From: Pycnococcus provasolii
Lineage: Eukaryota > Chlorophyta > Pseudoscourfieldiophyceae > Pseudoscourfieldiales
Direction of reading: 5' to 3'
NCBI GenBank assembly: GCA_049487715.1
Contig: CP150550.1
Coordinates: 1,079,351 to 1,143,350, forward strand
DNA: 64,000 nt
Position numbers and translations under genes: made by a program. The notes under the pieces are model-generated. The model did no database searches, was not told the DNA's origin, and was given only the letters and a program-made list of their open reading frames with translations. Shown piece after piece: positions 9,421-19,028 of the stretch (positions within the stretch are counted from its first letter, which is position 1; each line of letters starts with the position of its first letter).

Positions 9421-10656
9421 CTAGTGCCGATCCATAGTCTGGAAGGTGACGCGTGCCGTGGGCGACAATCCCGTCAAATACTGGAATACCCAGAACTTGA
9501 AGTAAGAGTCGATGCACACGGGAACGATAGCAATGAAGGTGAACAGAGCCTCCTCTTCCACCTCAACGCCGTAGTGCGCGCAGATAATTTCAATCATGCC
9601 AGTCCATCCAGCCTCGCTGTGGTATCCCAGCAGAATGTCCGTCACGAGGATGAGCAGAAAAGCCTTGCCCGTGTCGCTGAATCCGTCGAACAGCCGCTTC
9701 CACGTCTCGACGAGGATGTCCCACTTCTCTCTCTGCACGAGGATCATGGCAACGAGCACGAATATGGCGGTAGAGTCCGCAAGACCGTTGCTCAGTGCCT
9801 TCTCGTTCTCCTCGATGAACTCGTGTGCAATGTGCTCAGCTTTCTCGTGCAGCTTCTGACTCAGCTCTTTTTCCGACAGCTCCGGAGCCTCACCAACATT
9901 TGCGAGCAGGCGCAGCTTAGTCTCCTCGCCGTGCAACTCCTTCGACCCCTCCCTCTTCTGGTAGTCGCGCACCTCGAACGTTTCGGGGTGAACGGCGGCA
10001 AACGACGCCACCATGGGATCGTAGATGAACTCGCCCGTGACGAAGGACACGCTGAGAGGCACGGCGGCGAGCGTGCCCAGGAAGGTGAGCGCGTCTTTGG
10101 ACTCGCGGCTGTTTCGTCTCGCCTCGGCACGCAGCTGCTCCTCCTCCTCCTGCACATTCACGTTGAGCTTCTCGAACAGCGACAGTTCGCTGAACTTGAG
10201 AAAGACGTCCCTGTTCTTTGGCTCCCAGTCGTCGCGCACCGTCCTCTTCCCCCTGAACGGCGTTGCGTTGTTGCTTTCACCTGGCTTCGTTTGCGTTTTC
10301 GAGCCGTCCCACTCCGAGCCAAAGAGCCAGTCTTCGCGCCATCCGGAAATCGCGGAGTCTCCGGACGAGGGGGGTGAGTTTGCTGTAACCGTGTTCTGAC
10401 TGGCTGGGTTATCCTGTGGCGGGTTCGTCGCAGCCTGCAGCCTGCTGCTTCTCGCGTTTTTCGGACGTCTCGACGGCAGCAAGGATGGCAGCGCTTGCAC
10501 GACGACTCTTGGCGGGGCAGCCGCATAGTCGATCTTCGCAGGGATCGCGTACCCAGACGACGTCGTCGACGTTCTTCTGCATCCCGTTTTGTTGTGTAGG
10601 GAAGGTTTTATGGCGGACGACGACGAGTGCACCAAGCGTGCTTGGTGACTGAGCAT
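9421..10656 (-). CDS. Nuclear-encoded CemA-like chloroplast envelope protein (DLDG1-like)
   Basis: 411 aa. Residues 1-75 are Ser/Arg/Ala-rich without acidic clusters, fitting a plastid transit peptide. The C-terminal third matches CemA/Ycf10/PxcA: a helix LADSTAIFVLVAMIL, then KAFLLILVTDILLGYHSEAG, then PVCIDSYFKFWVFQYL and a terminal SPTARVTFQTMD. CemA/DLDG1 proteins affect plastid inner-envelope ion and proton exchange and non-photochemical quenching. CemA itself is plastid-encoded in most algae, so this nuclear copy with an extended N-terminus corresponds to the DLDG1 type. The ATG at 10656 is chosen because it opens a transit-like sequence; the frame continues upstream to 10977 through Pro/Arg-rich, probably untranslated sequence. 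Confidence 0.85.
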   Translation of the reverse strand: MLSHQARLVHSSSSAIKPSLHNKTGCRRTSTTSSGYAIPAKIDYAAAPPRVVVQALPSLLPSRRPKNARSSRLQAATNPPQDNPASQNTVTANSPPSSGDSAISGWREDWLFGSEWDGSKTQTKPGESNNATPFRGKRTVRDDWEPKNRDVFLKFSELSLFEKLNVNVQEEEEQLRAEARRNSRESKDALTFLGTLAAVPLSVSFVTGEFIYDPMVASFAAVHPETFEVRDYQKREGSKELHGEETKLRLLANVGEAPELSEKELSQKLHEKAEHIAHEFIEENEKALSNGLADSTAIFVLVAMILVQREKWDILVETWKRLFDGFSDTGKAFLLILVTDILLGYHSEAGWTGMIEIICAHYGVEVEEEALFTFIAIVPVCIDSYFKFWVFQYLTGLSPTARVTFQTMDRH

Positions 10657-11240
10657 GACGAGGCAAGCACAGCACCGGCAGCGGGAAGCACGGCACGTAT
10701 GCGGAGGTTGGCGTTGTCGGAGCTTGGGCTGGTCGGTGCGAGGAGAGGAGCTTTGGGTCGGACGAGTCCGAGTGGCGTGGCCCGGGGGGAGGGGGAGCGG
10801 GGAGGGGAGTGGCGTGAGATGGAGATAAGGGGTTCGATGTTCGCGGTCCGGAGGAGTCCGGAGGGGCCGGAGGCGGATTTCGAAACCAGCTTGATTTTTC
10901 CGCGTCGACACTCGAGGAGGAGGGAAGGAGGAGGTGGGGGTTGCTGAGCCTTCCGGCCTGACCTTCCGGCCCCGCACCTCTTAAGTAGGGGTTATGGTTG
11001 AAAGGAAGTCGCAAAAGTAGGGGATTGGCACACTGCTGTGGCGCGAGGTTGTGGCGCGTCACACCTACTGTAGTCTACATATGTACTATGTATGCCACAG
11101 CAGGGTAAAAAGGACCAGGGAACGAACGTTCTGCATTCAAAGAAGTGTTTGGTTTTTTTATTACAAGGCTGTTGTGGTTTCAAAGGATGTCATCATGGAT
11201 GAAAAAAAAAAAGTAAACAAAAGACAAAGAAGACACGCAT
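10657..11240. other. Intergenic region
   Basis: 5' flank of the CemA-like gene followed by the 3' flank of the IQM gene, both on the minus strand. It is G-rich near 10780-10950. No gene recognised. Confidence 0.5.
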
Positions 11241-12755
11241 TCAAACAGCTTTGGTTGAAGCCTTCTTCTTGTGGTACTCGACGCGCACCGCGCTCAGGTC
11301 CGCACCACGGCGACGCAGCCACGCCACGAAGTCGTCCGTCCTTTCGCCGGAGAAGCGGTAGTGACCACTGTGCGCCTGCACGACAAGCACCTTGCCATCC
11401 TTCACCTCGAGGCGACCGGCGGCAATCGCCGCACCGCCGCTCAAGAAACTCGAGTGCTGGAAGCGTGGAGGATGACGGCTGCGCTTCAGTCCCACGTACA
11501 GCTTGCCGTCGGCGGACAGGACGAAAATCCATCGCGGGTCAATCTCTAGCGTCTCAGGTGCGGGTGCGGGTGCACGCTCGGGGGACGACTCGTCCTCCTC
11601 CGACGACGCGACGACATAACCCGACCTCTTTTCCGCGGACGTCGAACTTTCGGTGTGAACGAGCTTGCCACCCTCGACGTAGATCAGCAGGCCGTCGTCG
11701 GGACGCACAACCACTTCGTAGTGCTTGCGCTGCTCTGGCGTCAGGTAGCGAATCACCTCGCGCTCCAGCTCCTCTCGCGGCACCACCAATTTGCCATCCA
11801 TCGTCGTCGAACCAAGGTCGAGACTCTTTCCTCCACCTTCGTCGAGCCACTGGAAGAAGGGTGCTCGCGTGCCCGACTGGTCGCGCCAGTAGCAGTAGTA
11901 CGGTGCGAGGTTCCCGCCATGGCGGTGCTTGCTGTCGACAGCTTCGAGCCAGTGCTTGACGACGAGAAGTCCAGCCTTGTCGCTGTACTTCTTCCCCGCC
12001 AAGCCTCGTCCCACCTTCGCAGCTCGTCGCACGACGCTTCTTCTCCACGCGGGACTTCGAAAGTCAAAGAAAGGACACGGGCTTCTTGGTGCTGCTGGAC
12101 CGTCGCTGGTGGAGGTGGTTTTTGAAGGCGAATGCGTCGGCGTTGTTATTGCCGTTGCTGCTGCTGCTGCTGCAGTTGTTGTTGTTGTTGTTGGTGGTGG
12201 TGCGGCTGCGGCGGCTGCTGGTGCAGCCTCCTGATTTTCTGCTTCCAGCGACGAGGAAGCTGCTCTGTTTGAATTGTCTTCGTCGTGGTAGTGGTAGCGG
12301 TGTTGGCGGTGGCGGTGTTCTTCTTCTTCTTCTTCTTCCTCCTCCTCATCTTCGTCGTCTTCGTGTTCCCTTTCACTCTCTTCCATGTGAGTCGCGGTTG
12401 CGACAGGATCGCTCGTCGTCGGCTTCCCTGCCGCCAGTGCCGCTTCCGTCGCGATGTCTCGCCACTCCTTCAGTGTGAACGTCGACGGGTGTCTGAGCGA
12501 CATGCCTCCCGCGGCCCTTTTCGCCTGGTATGTTCTGTATCCGTTCTGCAGTCTTCTCGCCGCCCTATCTTCGTTGAGTTCCTCCTCCTCGTCGGATAAG
12601 TTTCCGTCGAGCGACGGTCGTTCAGGCTGTTCGAGTAGCGCCGCCGCCCACCCCCGCAAGTCCATGGCACCCATCCCCGCGTCGCCTTGAGAGGAGGTGG
12701 AGGCTGTGTGAGCACCCTCCTCCTTGAACGTATGGCGTGGTTCGTCCATGTCCAT
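11241..12755 (-). CDS. IQM-family calmodulin-binding protein
   Basis: 504 aa. An IQ-like motif ([16 protein letters not shown], about residues 65-80) is followed by an acidic run ([15 protein letters not shown]), His and poly-Ala/Thr low complexity, and then the plant IQM core. Core segments seen are [42 protein letters not shown]-type [33 protein letters not shown], and [18 protein letters not shown]. In plants IQM proteins bind calmodulin independently of calcium and act in stress and stomatal signalling. The low-complexity insertions are specific to this protein. Start at ATG 12755 (MDMDEPRH); the frame is open to 12866. Confidence 0.88.
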   Translation of the reverse strand: [504 protein letters not shown]

Positions 12756-13401
12756 AAGGCCGTCCCCAACTCCACTACAGTGAAAGCACGTGTGTTGTCT
12801 GCTTCGGTTGGGCAGGAGCGGAGGGGGAGGAAAGGGAAGGGGGAGGGGAGGGACAAAAGGGCACATCGGTGTTTTTTAACAAAGCCCCAACTCATCCATA
12901 TTACGTAACTATCCAGGTTTACCAACTCATCCATCCGTTTGACCAAACCACTCCTGGCACCTGGTCGGTCCCCCCCACCTATCTCCCTACAGAACAGACT
13001 ACTTACAAATGGGGGTTTGTTTTCCGTGGACGCGAAGGACCTACGCGAAGGGGACTCGCGAAGGGGACTCGCGAGGCGGAGGGGGACTTCTCTCGGGGCA
13101 TCCGGCGGGCGGCGGCGCCCTTCCCCTTCCCTTCCGCCTCCCCTCCCCGCTCTTTTCCCCGCCTTTCATTTTCTCCCCTTCCCCTAACGTACGTCTGTCT
13201 GCCTGTCTCCTCTCCTCTCCGTCCGGCCTCCTTTTCGTAGGTTTGCTCATCATCCGTACCATTCTCCTCATCCTATCCTGCTTGGTTCATTCCGTCTTCT
13301 GGGTGTGGTGCTTGTTGTTTGTACTCAGCTTTGCTGGTTACTGTAGTCATCGTACACTCATTGATTGGAAACGTTGATTGACGATCAACACGAAGACGAC
13401 G
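12756..13401. promoter_or_regulatory. Divergent promoter region
   Basis: 646 bp between the divergent IQM (minus) and DNAJC25 (plus) starts. It contains a short tandem repeat of CGCGAAGGGGACT at 13046-13077, followed by a C/T-rich tract (13110-13240) that could be the DNAJC25 5' leader. Confidence 0.4.
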
Positions 13402-14484
13402 ATGATGGCGAAGCGATCACCGACCCATCGTCGATGCAGCAGCAGCAGCAGCAGCAGCAGCCGGATCCTCCTCATCCAGGCACTCGCTCTGGCGATAACA
13501 ACGTGCTCGCTCTCCACCGTGTCCGCCATCTACTGCGACAATGATAACTGCTACGATTTGCTCGGCGTCGAGCAAGATGCGAAGCTCAGAGACATCAAAA
13601 AGGCGTACTTCAACCTGTCGCTCACGTACCACCCAGACAAAAACCCCGGTGACGAGAAGGCGAAAGACATGTTCCAGAAAGTTGCCAACGCGTACGAAAT
13701 CGTCAGCGACAAGGAGTCGCGCAAACGGTACGACTACGCACTCAAGCACCCGGAAGAGTTCATGTGGAACAGCATGCAGTACTACAGATTCAGGTACTCG
13801 CCAAAAACAGACTTCAGGCTCGTCTTGCTTTTCACCGTCGCCGTGCTGTCCGCTTTGCAGTTCTACGGAAGCAAGGCTAGGTACGAACGCGCGATGACGC
13901 AGGCGAAGCGAACGACAACATTTAAGCAGCGTCTTTCCAACCTCGAGCACGAGTGGCTCGCGAATAGAGAAGCGGAGGCGCGCGCCAAGGCGCTCGCCAC
14001 CAAGTACGGCAAGGTGGCCAAACGAACGGGAAAGCCGACGAAGGATATACCACAGGACGTGCGAAGACAGCTCATGGAGTCCATCAAGCTCGACGTCGGC
14101 TGCGAGCCACCCGACTGGTGGAAGACGCTCGGTGGATACATCATCATGCTCCCCGTGATTCTGTACCGTTTCGCCTCCTTCCACGCGAGCTGGACGTACA
14201 AGTATCGCATTCTGGGCAAGTCGTTCGAGTCAGGTCCGTATGCCGATCGCGCACTGCTGACGCGGAAGGCGCTCAAGTTTCCTGAGCACATTTGGAAAGA
14301 TGAACTGTCGGAGACACAGCAGGCGAGCCTCGTTCAACGCGAGCTGTGGAAGCCCGAGAACCTCGTCGAATTCAACAAGGAGAGGAAGAAGGTGGGATTC
14401 CTCAAAGCCTGCGGCGGAATTCCAAAGCCTGCACGTGTGCGCACTAGCCGTTGGGATCAAGATCGTTTCGAATCGGACGAGTGA
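13402..14484 (+). CDS. DNAJC25: DnaJ homologue subfamily C member 25 (ER membrane co-chaperone)
   Basis: 360 aa. An N-terminal signal/anchor (residues 23-42) is followed directly by a J domain (50-115) with HPD at 77-79 (YHPDKNPG) that stimulates Hsp70 ATPase. After it comes a transmembrane helix (RLVLLFTVAVLSALQFYG), a basic coiled segment, then PDWWKTLGGYIIMLPVILY, which is typical of DNAJC25 (the second membrane segment). The J domain should face the ER lumen and work with BiP. In-frame TTG and other codons precede the first ATG at 13402, which is taken as the start. Length matches the family. Confidence 0.9.
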   Translation: MMAKRSPTHRRCSSSSSSSSRILLIQALALAITTCSLSTVSAIYCDNDNCYDLLGVEQDAKLRDIKKAYFNLSLTYHPDKNPGDEKAKDMFQKVANAYEIVSDKESRKRYDYALKHPEEFMWNSMQYYRFRYSPKTDFRLVLLFTVAVLSALQFYGSKARYERAMTQAKRTTTFKQRLSNLEHEWLANREAEARAKALATKYGKVAKRTGKPTKDIPQDVRRQLMESIKLDVGCEPPDWWKTLGGYIIMLPVILYRFASFHASWTYKYRILGKSFESGPYADRALLTRKALKFPEHIWKDELSETQQASLVQRELWKPENLVEFNKERKKVGFLKACGGIPKPARVRTSRWDQDRFESDE

Positions 14485-14632
14485 TTCATTCATTGTACTA
14501 AAAAGTAAACACAGTTTCCAAACTTAAAACAAGTTGAAGTTACATCGAGGCTAGGGCGTGCGGGGGCAACACAACAAAAGAATCCTTCCGTCGCGCCTCA
14601 GGCTAAAGAAAAACAACACGCATCTTCCACCA

Positions 14633-15358
14633 TCACACGTTTTGCTCCAGAAGCGCGGTGGTCTCCTGTAGCAAAGTTATTGCAGTTGTTAACGCCTCGT
14701 GCTTAGAAGCTAGCTCCGCAATTTCCTCCTTCAGCGGCGCGGTGCGCGGGTCGCTCGCGAAGCGCTCACTGGCGTGCTGGCACGTCTTTATCAGCCTCTC
14801 GATGGCGTTGGCGTACTCCTGAACGGATGGGACGCTGCTTTCATAGCGCTGCATCGATTCATACGGCATGGTGGTGCGCTGATGACGTGCGACGCCATTC
14901 GCGTTCTGCGCCGCATGCTGCACCATCGCCCGCTGCTGCGCGATACGTTCGCTGATGGAGTCGAACGTCTCGACGACGTCCATCTCAAATTTGACGGCAG
15001 GTGGGGCAGACGGCTGCGCCGCATTATTGACACCAGACGCAAGTGGCTGGCTCAAAGGTGGAGGTGGCGGCGAAGGTGACGGACTTGGCGTGTCAGACGC
15101 GGGCGCAACACCAATCGTGTGCTTGAGTCGCAGCTTGTTTTCCTGCTTCCTGCTAATGCGGGTCTTCTTCTGCGTGAGGAAGACGAAGTCGTCCGCCATG
15201 TCGTCGTTGTTGTCGACGATTTCCTGCCGCAGCTCCGCGAGCGTGGCGTTGGGAGCAATGAAGATGGCACCCTTCTCCTCCGGCGGTGCGTTCGACGACG
15301 GGTTGGCATAGAAGGAGAGCGTCCAGTCCGTGAGCTCGTCGTCGTCGTCGGTCGCCAT
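14633..15358 (-). CDS. Unknown protein with ubiquitin-like N-terminus and C-terminal coiled coil
   Basis: 241 aa, not recognised. The N-terminal 75 residues (DWTLSFYANPSS, GAIFIAPNATLAELRQEI, DFVFLTQKKTRISRKQE) have the spacing of a ubiquitin-like or PB1-like domain. A Pro/Ser linker follows (about 90-125), then a helical region with heptad character ending in LTTAITLLQETTALLEQ. Start at ATG 15358 (MATDDDDE). It is divergent from the next gene across 206 bp (to ATG 15565), suggesting a shared promoter. Confidence 0.7.
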   Translation of the reverse strand: MATDDDDELTDWTLSFYANPSSNAPPEEKGAIFIAPNATLAELRQEIVDNNDDMADDFVFLTQKKTRISRKQENKLRLKHTIGVAPASDTPSPSPSPPPPPLSQPLASGVNNAAQPSAPPAVKFEMDVVETFDSISERIAQQRAMVQHAAQNANGVARHQRTTMPYESMQRYESSVPSVQEYANAIERLIKTCQHASERFASDPRTAPLKEEIAELASKHEALTTAITLLQETTALLEQNV

Positions 15359-15564
15359 CGCCGCCGCCACAGCACGCGAGGTGAAAATGACGGGACCGAA
15401 GGAGACAAGAAAAAGAGGGTCGGACTACCAAATACTCGGGGTTTCGTCTTCGATTCTTCTTCTTCTTCGAAAACCCCGAACGGCGAATGCTTCGCGAACC
15501 GCCCATTTTTGGTTGCGCTGTCCGGCGTCGTCGCGCAAAACGCTTCGAACGCACGTTACCAACC

Positions 15565-16116
15565 ATGTCCACGACGGAGGAGGAAGGTCCGAAGTGGTCG
15601 AATGGTTGGACAGACTTCTTCGCAGAGGCGGGTGCGAAATCGAAAGCCAAAGATGACGCGCTCGAAAAGTGCAAAGCCATGGCAGCCAGGGTGCGCACCG
15701 CGGAGCGCGCGAACGGCGCGACGCCACCTCCTGCAAAGCTTCGGAGCTGCGTGGATGCGACTGGCATGCGCAGGGGCAAGTGCACGGTCGCGTACACGAA
15801 CTGCCTCGGCTACTGGCGCGCAGCGCTCCCGGGCGCAGGGGTGTACGACAACCTGCGCGACATCTGCGTCAAGTGCGGGTGCAAGGCTGCCTTGCACGAG
15901 GAACTGGGACTCGAGGAGGATAGACAGCGCAGCGCGCCTCCGCCACCCCCACCCGCACCAACGGACGAAGAGCTGGACGGAATGGGAGCCGGTGCGCTTT
16001 TGCGTTTGTTGCGCGAACGCGGCGTTTCCGCACCCAACGGCCTGACGGAGAAGAAGGAACTGCTCGCGTTTGTGAGACAGGTTCTGCGTGCTCAGTCAAG
16101 CTCGACGACACGGTGA
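15565..16116 (+). CDS. Unknown small protein with Cys motif and SAP-like C-terminus
   Basis: 183 aa from the ATG at 15565 (MSTTEEEG); an upstream in-frame ATG at 15487 would add 26 basic residues. Six cysteines lie between about residues 60 and 110 (RSCVDATG, GKCTVAY, TNCLGYW, DICVKCGCK), perhaps a metal or disulfide site. The C-terminal 45 residues (ELDGMGAGALLRLLRERG, TEKKELLAFVRQVL) resemble a SAP or helical-hairpin motif. No family recognised. Confidence 0.65.
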   Translation: MSTTEEEGPKWSNGWTDFFAEAGAKSKAKDDALEKCKAMAARVRTAERANGATPPPAKLRSCVDATGMRRGKCTVAYTNCLGYWRAALPGAGVYDNLRDICVKCGCKAALHEELGLEEDRQRSAPPPPPPAPTDEELDGMGAGALLRLLRERGVSAPNGLTEKKELLAFVRQVLRAQSSSTTR

Positions 16117-16210
16117 TGGCTCTTGACAAACACCGAAAGTTGCCATTTGTTTGTAATAAAAGCGAGTTTTGTCAATTATTTTGCTTACAATATTTTGCGT
16201 TCCTATGGGC

Positions 16211-16930
16211 TTAGTACTTCAGGAAGTTTCGCCTGTGTCCCGTGGGGTCCGCGGGCGGCATCCAGCGCGTGTTGTAGACGCTCTTTCCAACCTCCCAACC
16301 AGGCACGTCTTTCATAACCTCAGCCTCCCACGCGTGAAACTTGGCTTGCCGCTGCACGAAGACGCGGTCCGCCTCCGCCTGCAGGTATGGCGCGAGCGCC
16401 ATGCGCGTGTTGTAAATTTCCTCCTTGAGCTTATTTCCCCTTTTGTTGTACTGAGCAGTTTTGTGGAAGCCGTATCCCATGCCGAGCAGCACTAAGCCAA
16501 AAACGACGGCACCGCTTGGTCCGGTGTTGGGGATGCGTCGCGCGTAGCGCACGCTGGGGAATCCTCCCGGCGGTGGTCCGTCCTGCGACACGGGCAGGTC
16601 CGTGACGGACTGTGTGTGTGTGCGTGTGTGCGTGTGCGCGTGTGAGTTTCAGCTTACAACGAAAGAACAAAGCGAGAGCCAAGACGAATCCAGAACACCA
16701 AGCAAACTCGAAGACCGCGTGAAAAAAGCCCTAGCTAGCTTTACTCCCCCCATCCACAATAATCTAGGACAACAAAGTGAGTGAGAGCAAGGCACGACAA
16801 AGATGCACGCGACAAACATCATCCACCAGCATATGAGGTGACGAGAAAGGAGAGCGCAGACGACACCCACTCCAATACGCAGAGTACGTACCCTGAGTCC
16901 ACGAGGCGCGCGTAGGAAGGCGTCCGTCAT
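16211..16930 (-). CDS. NDUFA13: NADH:ubiquinone oxidoreductase subunit NDUFA13 (GRIM-19/B16.6)
   Basis: Accessory subunit of mitochondrial complex I. The gene is split: exon 1 is 16930-16892 (MTDAFLRAPRGLR) and exon 2 is 16609-16211, with a 282-bp phase-0 intron that starts GTACGT and ends in a (CA)n run plus CAG. The join gives RSVTDLPVSQDGPPPGGF, matching the conserved plant N-terminus in which a short leader precedes DGPPPGGFP. One transmembrane helix (AVVFGLVLLGMGYGF) and the conserved MKDVPGWEVGKSVYNTRWMPP are present. Total 145 aa, typical of the plant subunit. Without the intron only a GTG-started fragment would be read. Confidence 0.93.
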
Positions 16931-17232
16931 GGCGCTCTTCTTCTGAGCTCGGAAAGGCGAGAGGAGGTGTTGAGGGGGAGGAAGGGAAGGGTGGGGAAAC
17001 GAGACCACTCGGGACAACCTCTCTGACCCATGCACCCTACGAGCGAGGAGGGGCCTGGGGGGGATACCGGTTCGGAGGGGAGATGTGGCCAAACCAGGCC
17101 ATTAACCCATTTCCATTATTTATTCGGGGTTTGTGCAAGGCCCGCGCGCTTGCAAGCAGGTATCGCTTGAGGGCAGTCGTCGAGTTCGGTGAGGACCGTA
17201 CGCGATCGTCCTTGCTCCCTCTCGTGCTGGCC
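16931..17232. promoter_or_regulatory. Divergent promoter region
   Basis: 302 bp between the divergent NDUFA13 (minus) and sialidase-like (plus) starts. The frame of the latter is open back to an ATG at 17083. No motif recognised. Confidence 0.35.
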
Positions 17233-18951
17233 ATGTCCGCACCGAGCTTGCCAGCCTCTCACAGCTACTTCAAGCTCACCGCGTCCGTGCTTATGGTCAT
17301 ACTGCTCGCCTTGCACACGCTGCAGCTCATGAGCTCGGGGGGGCGCGCCAAGCTACCGGACGCAAGGTCGGACAGAGACCTCGAGAACTTTGGGGAGGCT
17401 CTCGCGACAGCTGCGCAGCAGGTGGAGAGAGAACGGGCGTCGTCGTCAGTGTCAGGGACAGCACAGATAAAGTCAACGCCAACGTTAACGCCAACGCCAG
17501 CGAAGCGAGCAAAGCGCGGCGGCGGCGACAGAGGCAGGGTGGAGAGCGAGCTGCCGGCGGACCTCCTCGAGAACTTTCGCGGGAAGTTCAGAAAGACGGG
17601 CGGGGGGGGAGACCTGAACTCGAGCACGTTCAGCCTCTTCATCGACGCGGATAAGAACGTCGCGGAGCGAGCGTGCACGTGCCATCCGCCCAAGAAGCTG
17701 TCGGATCGCGACTTCTTGAAAGGTGGCGGCGAACCGAAGTTGTCGAAAGCGTCGTGGTCGTGCTCGGTGCGAAAGGCTCGCGGGCGAACGCACTCGAGCT
17801 TGCAGACATACTGGGCCGCAAAGACGGGCGACGACGGAATGATGTATATGCACATGCCGTTTCTCGCACGCCTGCCCAACCGAAGCCTCGCTATGGCATT
17901 CCAGGCGAGCGCGCACCACGAGGGTGCCAAGGACCAGCACCTGCGCATTGCAATTTCGTCTGACGACCATGGCGCCAGTTGGTACCCTTCATTCGAGGTT
18001 CCCACGCTGCGCGTTGGCGCACAATGGGGTCCTGTGTTGCACTACGACGCGAGAAAGAGCTTGCTTTGGCTCTTCTACACCGAGTCGAAGAGCTGCCTGC
18101 GCCCAGCCGCGGTCTCAGCCGGTGGAAACCGCCTGCGCGAGAAGTGGCTGCCCGGCGGGGACATCTTTGCAACGCATGTATCGCTAGGCAATCCGAAAGT
18201 GCCTTTCAAACCAGACAGCTTCGCCCCTCCCAGGATGCTGTACTCCGAGACGGCGGATGGCGGAATTCCCAAGGTGTTGGCAGGAAAGCTCGTGGTGCTG
18301 CGCAACGGCGACTGGATTCTGCCCTTCTGGCGCGAGAAGCACACCATCCTTGGCGTGTGCGAAAGCGATCAGGAGGGATCCGCCGGTGTGCTCGTGTCGC
18401 AGGATCGTGGTGAGAGCTGGCGTCCCTACGGACGCATCATACATCCTGGTACGTGGCTCATCGAGGGTGCGCTCGCGCAGATGGCGAAATCAGATCACCT
18501 CATCATGGTGTTTCGCACATCGGCGGGTACCGGGGAGCTGTACTTTTCAAAATCCGACGACAACGGAAGGACTTGGTCGCAGCCCGCTTCGACAAAGCTA
18601 GCCAACCCTGGCGCCAAGTTGGTTTTGACATCCGTCGCGGATAATGCGCACGCCCTAGTGTTCAACAACCACAAGCGGCTTCCGTACCCATTGCAGCACA
18701 GCCGCACGGATCTTGACTTGATCGCGTCGTCCGACGACGGCCGATCGTGGGGAATCGTGCACCGCCTTGAGTCGTCGCGACAGGAGGGTCGCATGTTTCA
18801 CTACCCAAGTCTTCTGGAGGTGACGCCGTGCAAGCTGGTGGTGGCTTACACCGCGTCTTCCATGGCGATGATGACCGGCGAGGAACGCGCTCAGACTGAC
18901 TTCAACACGTACGGAATCCACATAGCGGTCGTGAATGCCGACAAGTTCTAA
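17233..18951 (+). CDS. Sialidase-fold (BNR/Asp-box) type II membrane protein
   Basis: 572 aa. A short cytosolic N-terminus and one signal-anchor helix (about 13-35, LTASVLMVILLALHTLQLM) place the rest in the Golgi/ER lumen or outside the cell. After a basic stem (to about 150), the C-terminal 370 residues form a six-bladed sialidase-type propeller with at least four Asp-boxes (SSDDHGASW, SQDRGESW, SKSDDNGRTW, SSDDGRSWG). The pattern of VLRNGDWILPFWRE and EGALAQMAKSDHLIMVFRT resembles exo-alpha-sialidase-like proteins of plants and bacteria. Sialidase activity is not established: the fold is shared by other glycosidases. An upstream ATG at 17083 would hide the anchor. Confidence 0.75.
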   Translation: MSAPSLPASHSYFKLTASVLMVILLALHTLQLMSSGGRAKLPDARSDRDLENFGEALATAAQQVERERASSSVSGTAQIKSTPTLTPTPAKRAKRGGGDRGRVESELPADLLENFRGKFRKTGGGGDLNSSTFSLFIDADKNVAERACTCHPPKKLSDRDFLKGGGEPKLSKASWSCSVRKARGRTHSSLQTYWAAKTGDDGMMYMHMPFLARLPNRSLAMAFQASAHHEGAKDQHLRIAISSDDHGASWYPSFEVPTLRVGAQWGPVLHYDARKSLLWLFYTESKSCLRPAAVSAGGNRLREKWLPGGDIFATHVSLGNPKVPFKPDSFAPPRMLYSETADGGIPKVLAGKLVVLRNGDWILPFWREKHTILGVCESDQEGSAGVLVSQDRGESWRPYGRIIHPGTWLIEGALAQMAKSDHLIMVFRTSAGTGELYFSKSDDNGRTWSQPASTKLANPGAKLVLTSVADNAHALVFNNHKRLPYPLQHSRTDLDLIASSDDGRSWGIVHRLESSRQEGRMFHYPSLLEVTPCKLVVAYTASSMAMMTGEERAQTDFNTYGIHIAVVNADKF

Positions 18952-19028
18952 GGGATGCTCAAAGGCAAAGCTCAAAGTAAACCCTGTGTAAAATGAATAT
19001 GTTGAACTGTATAATTACAATACTTGTA

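Noticed and set aside
9391-10377. 328-aa plus-strand open frame
   Set aside because: Exact antisense of the CemA-like gene; composition is a GC-rich shadow.
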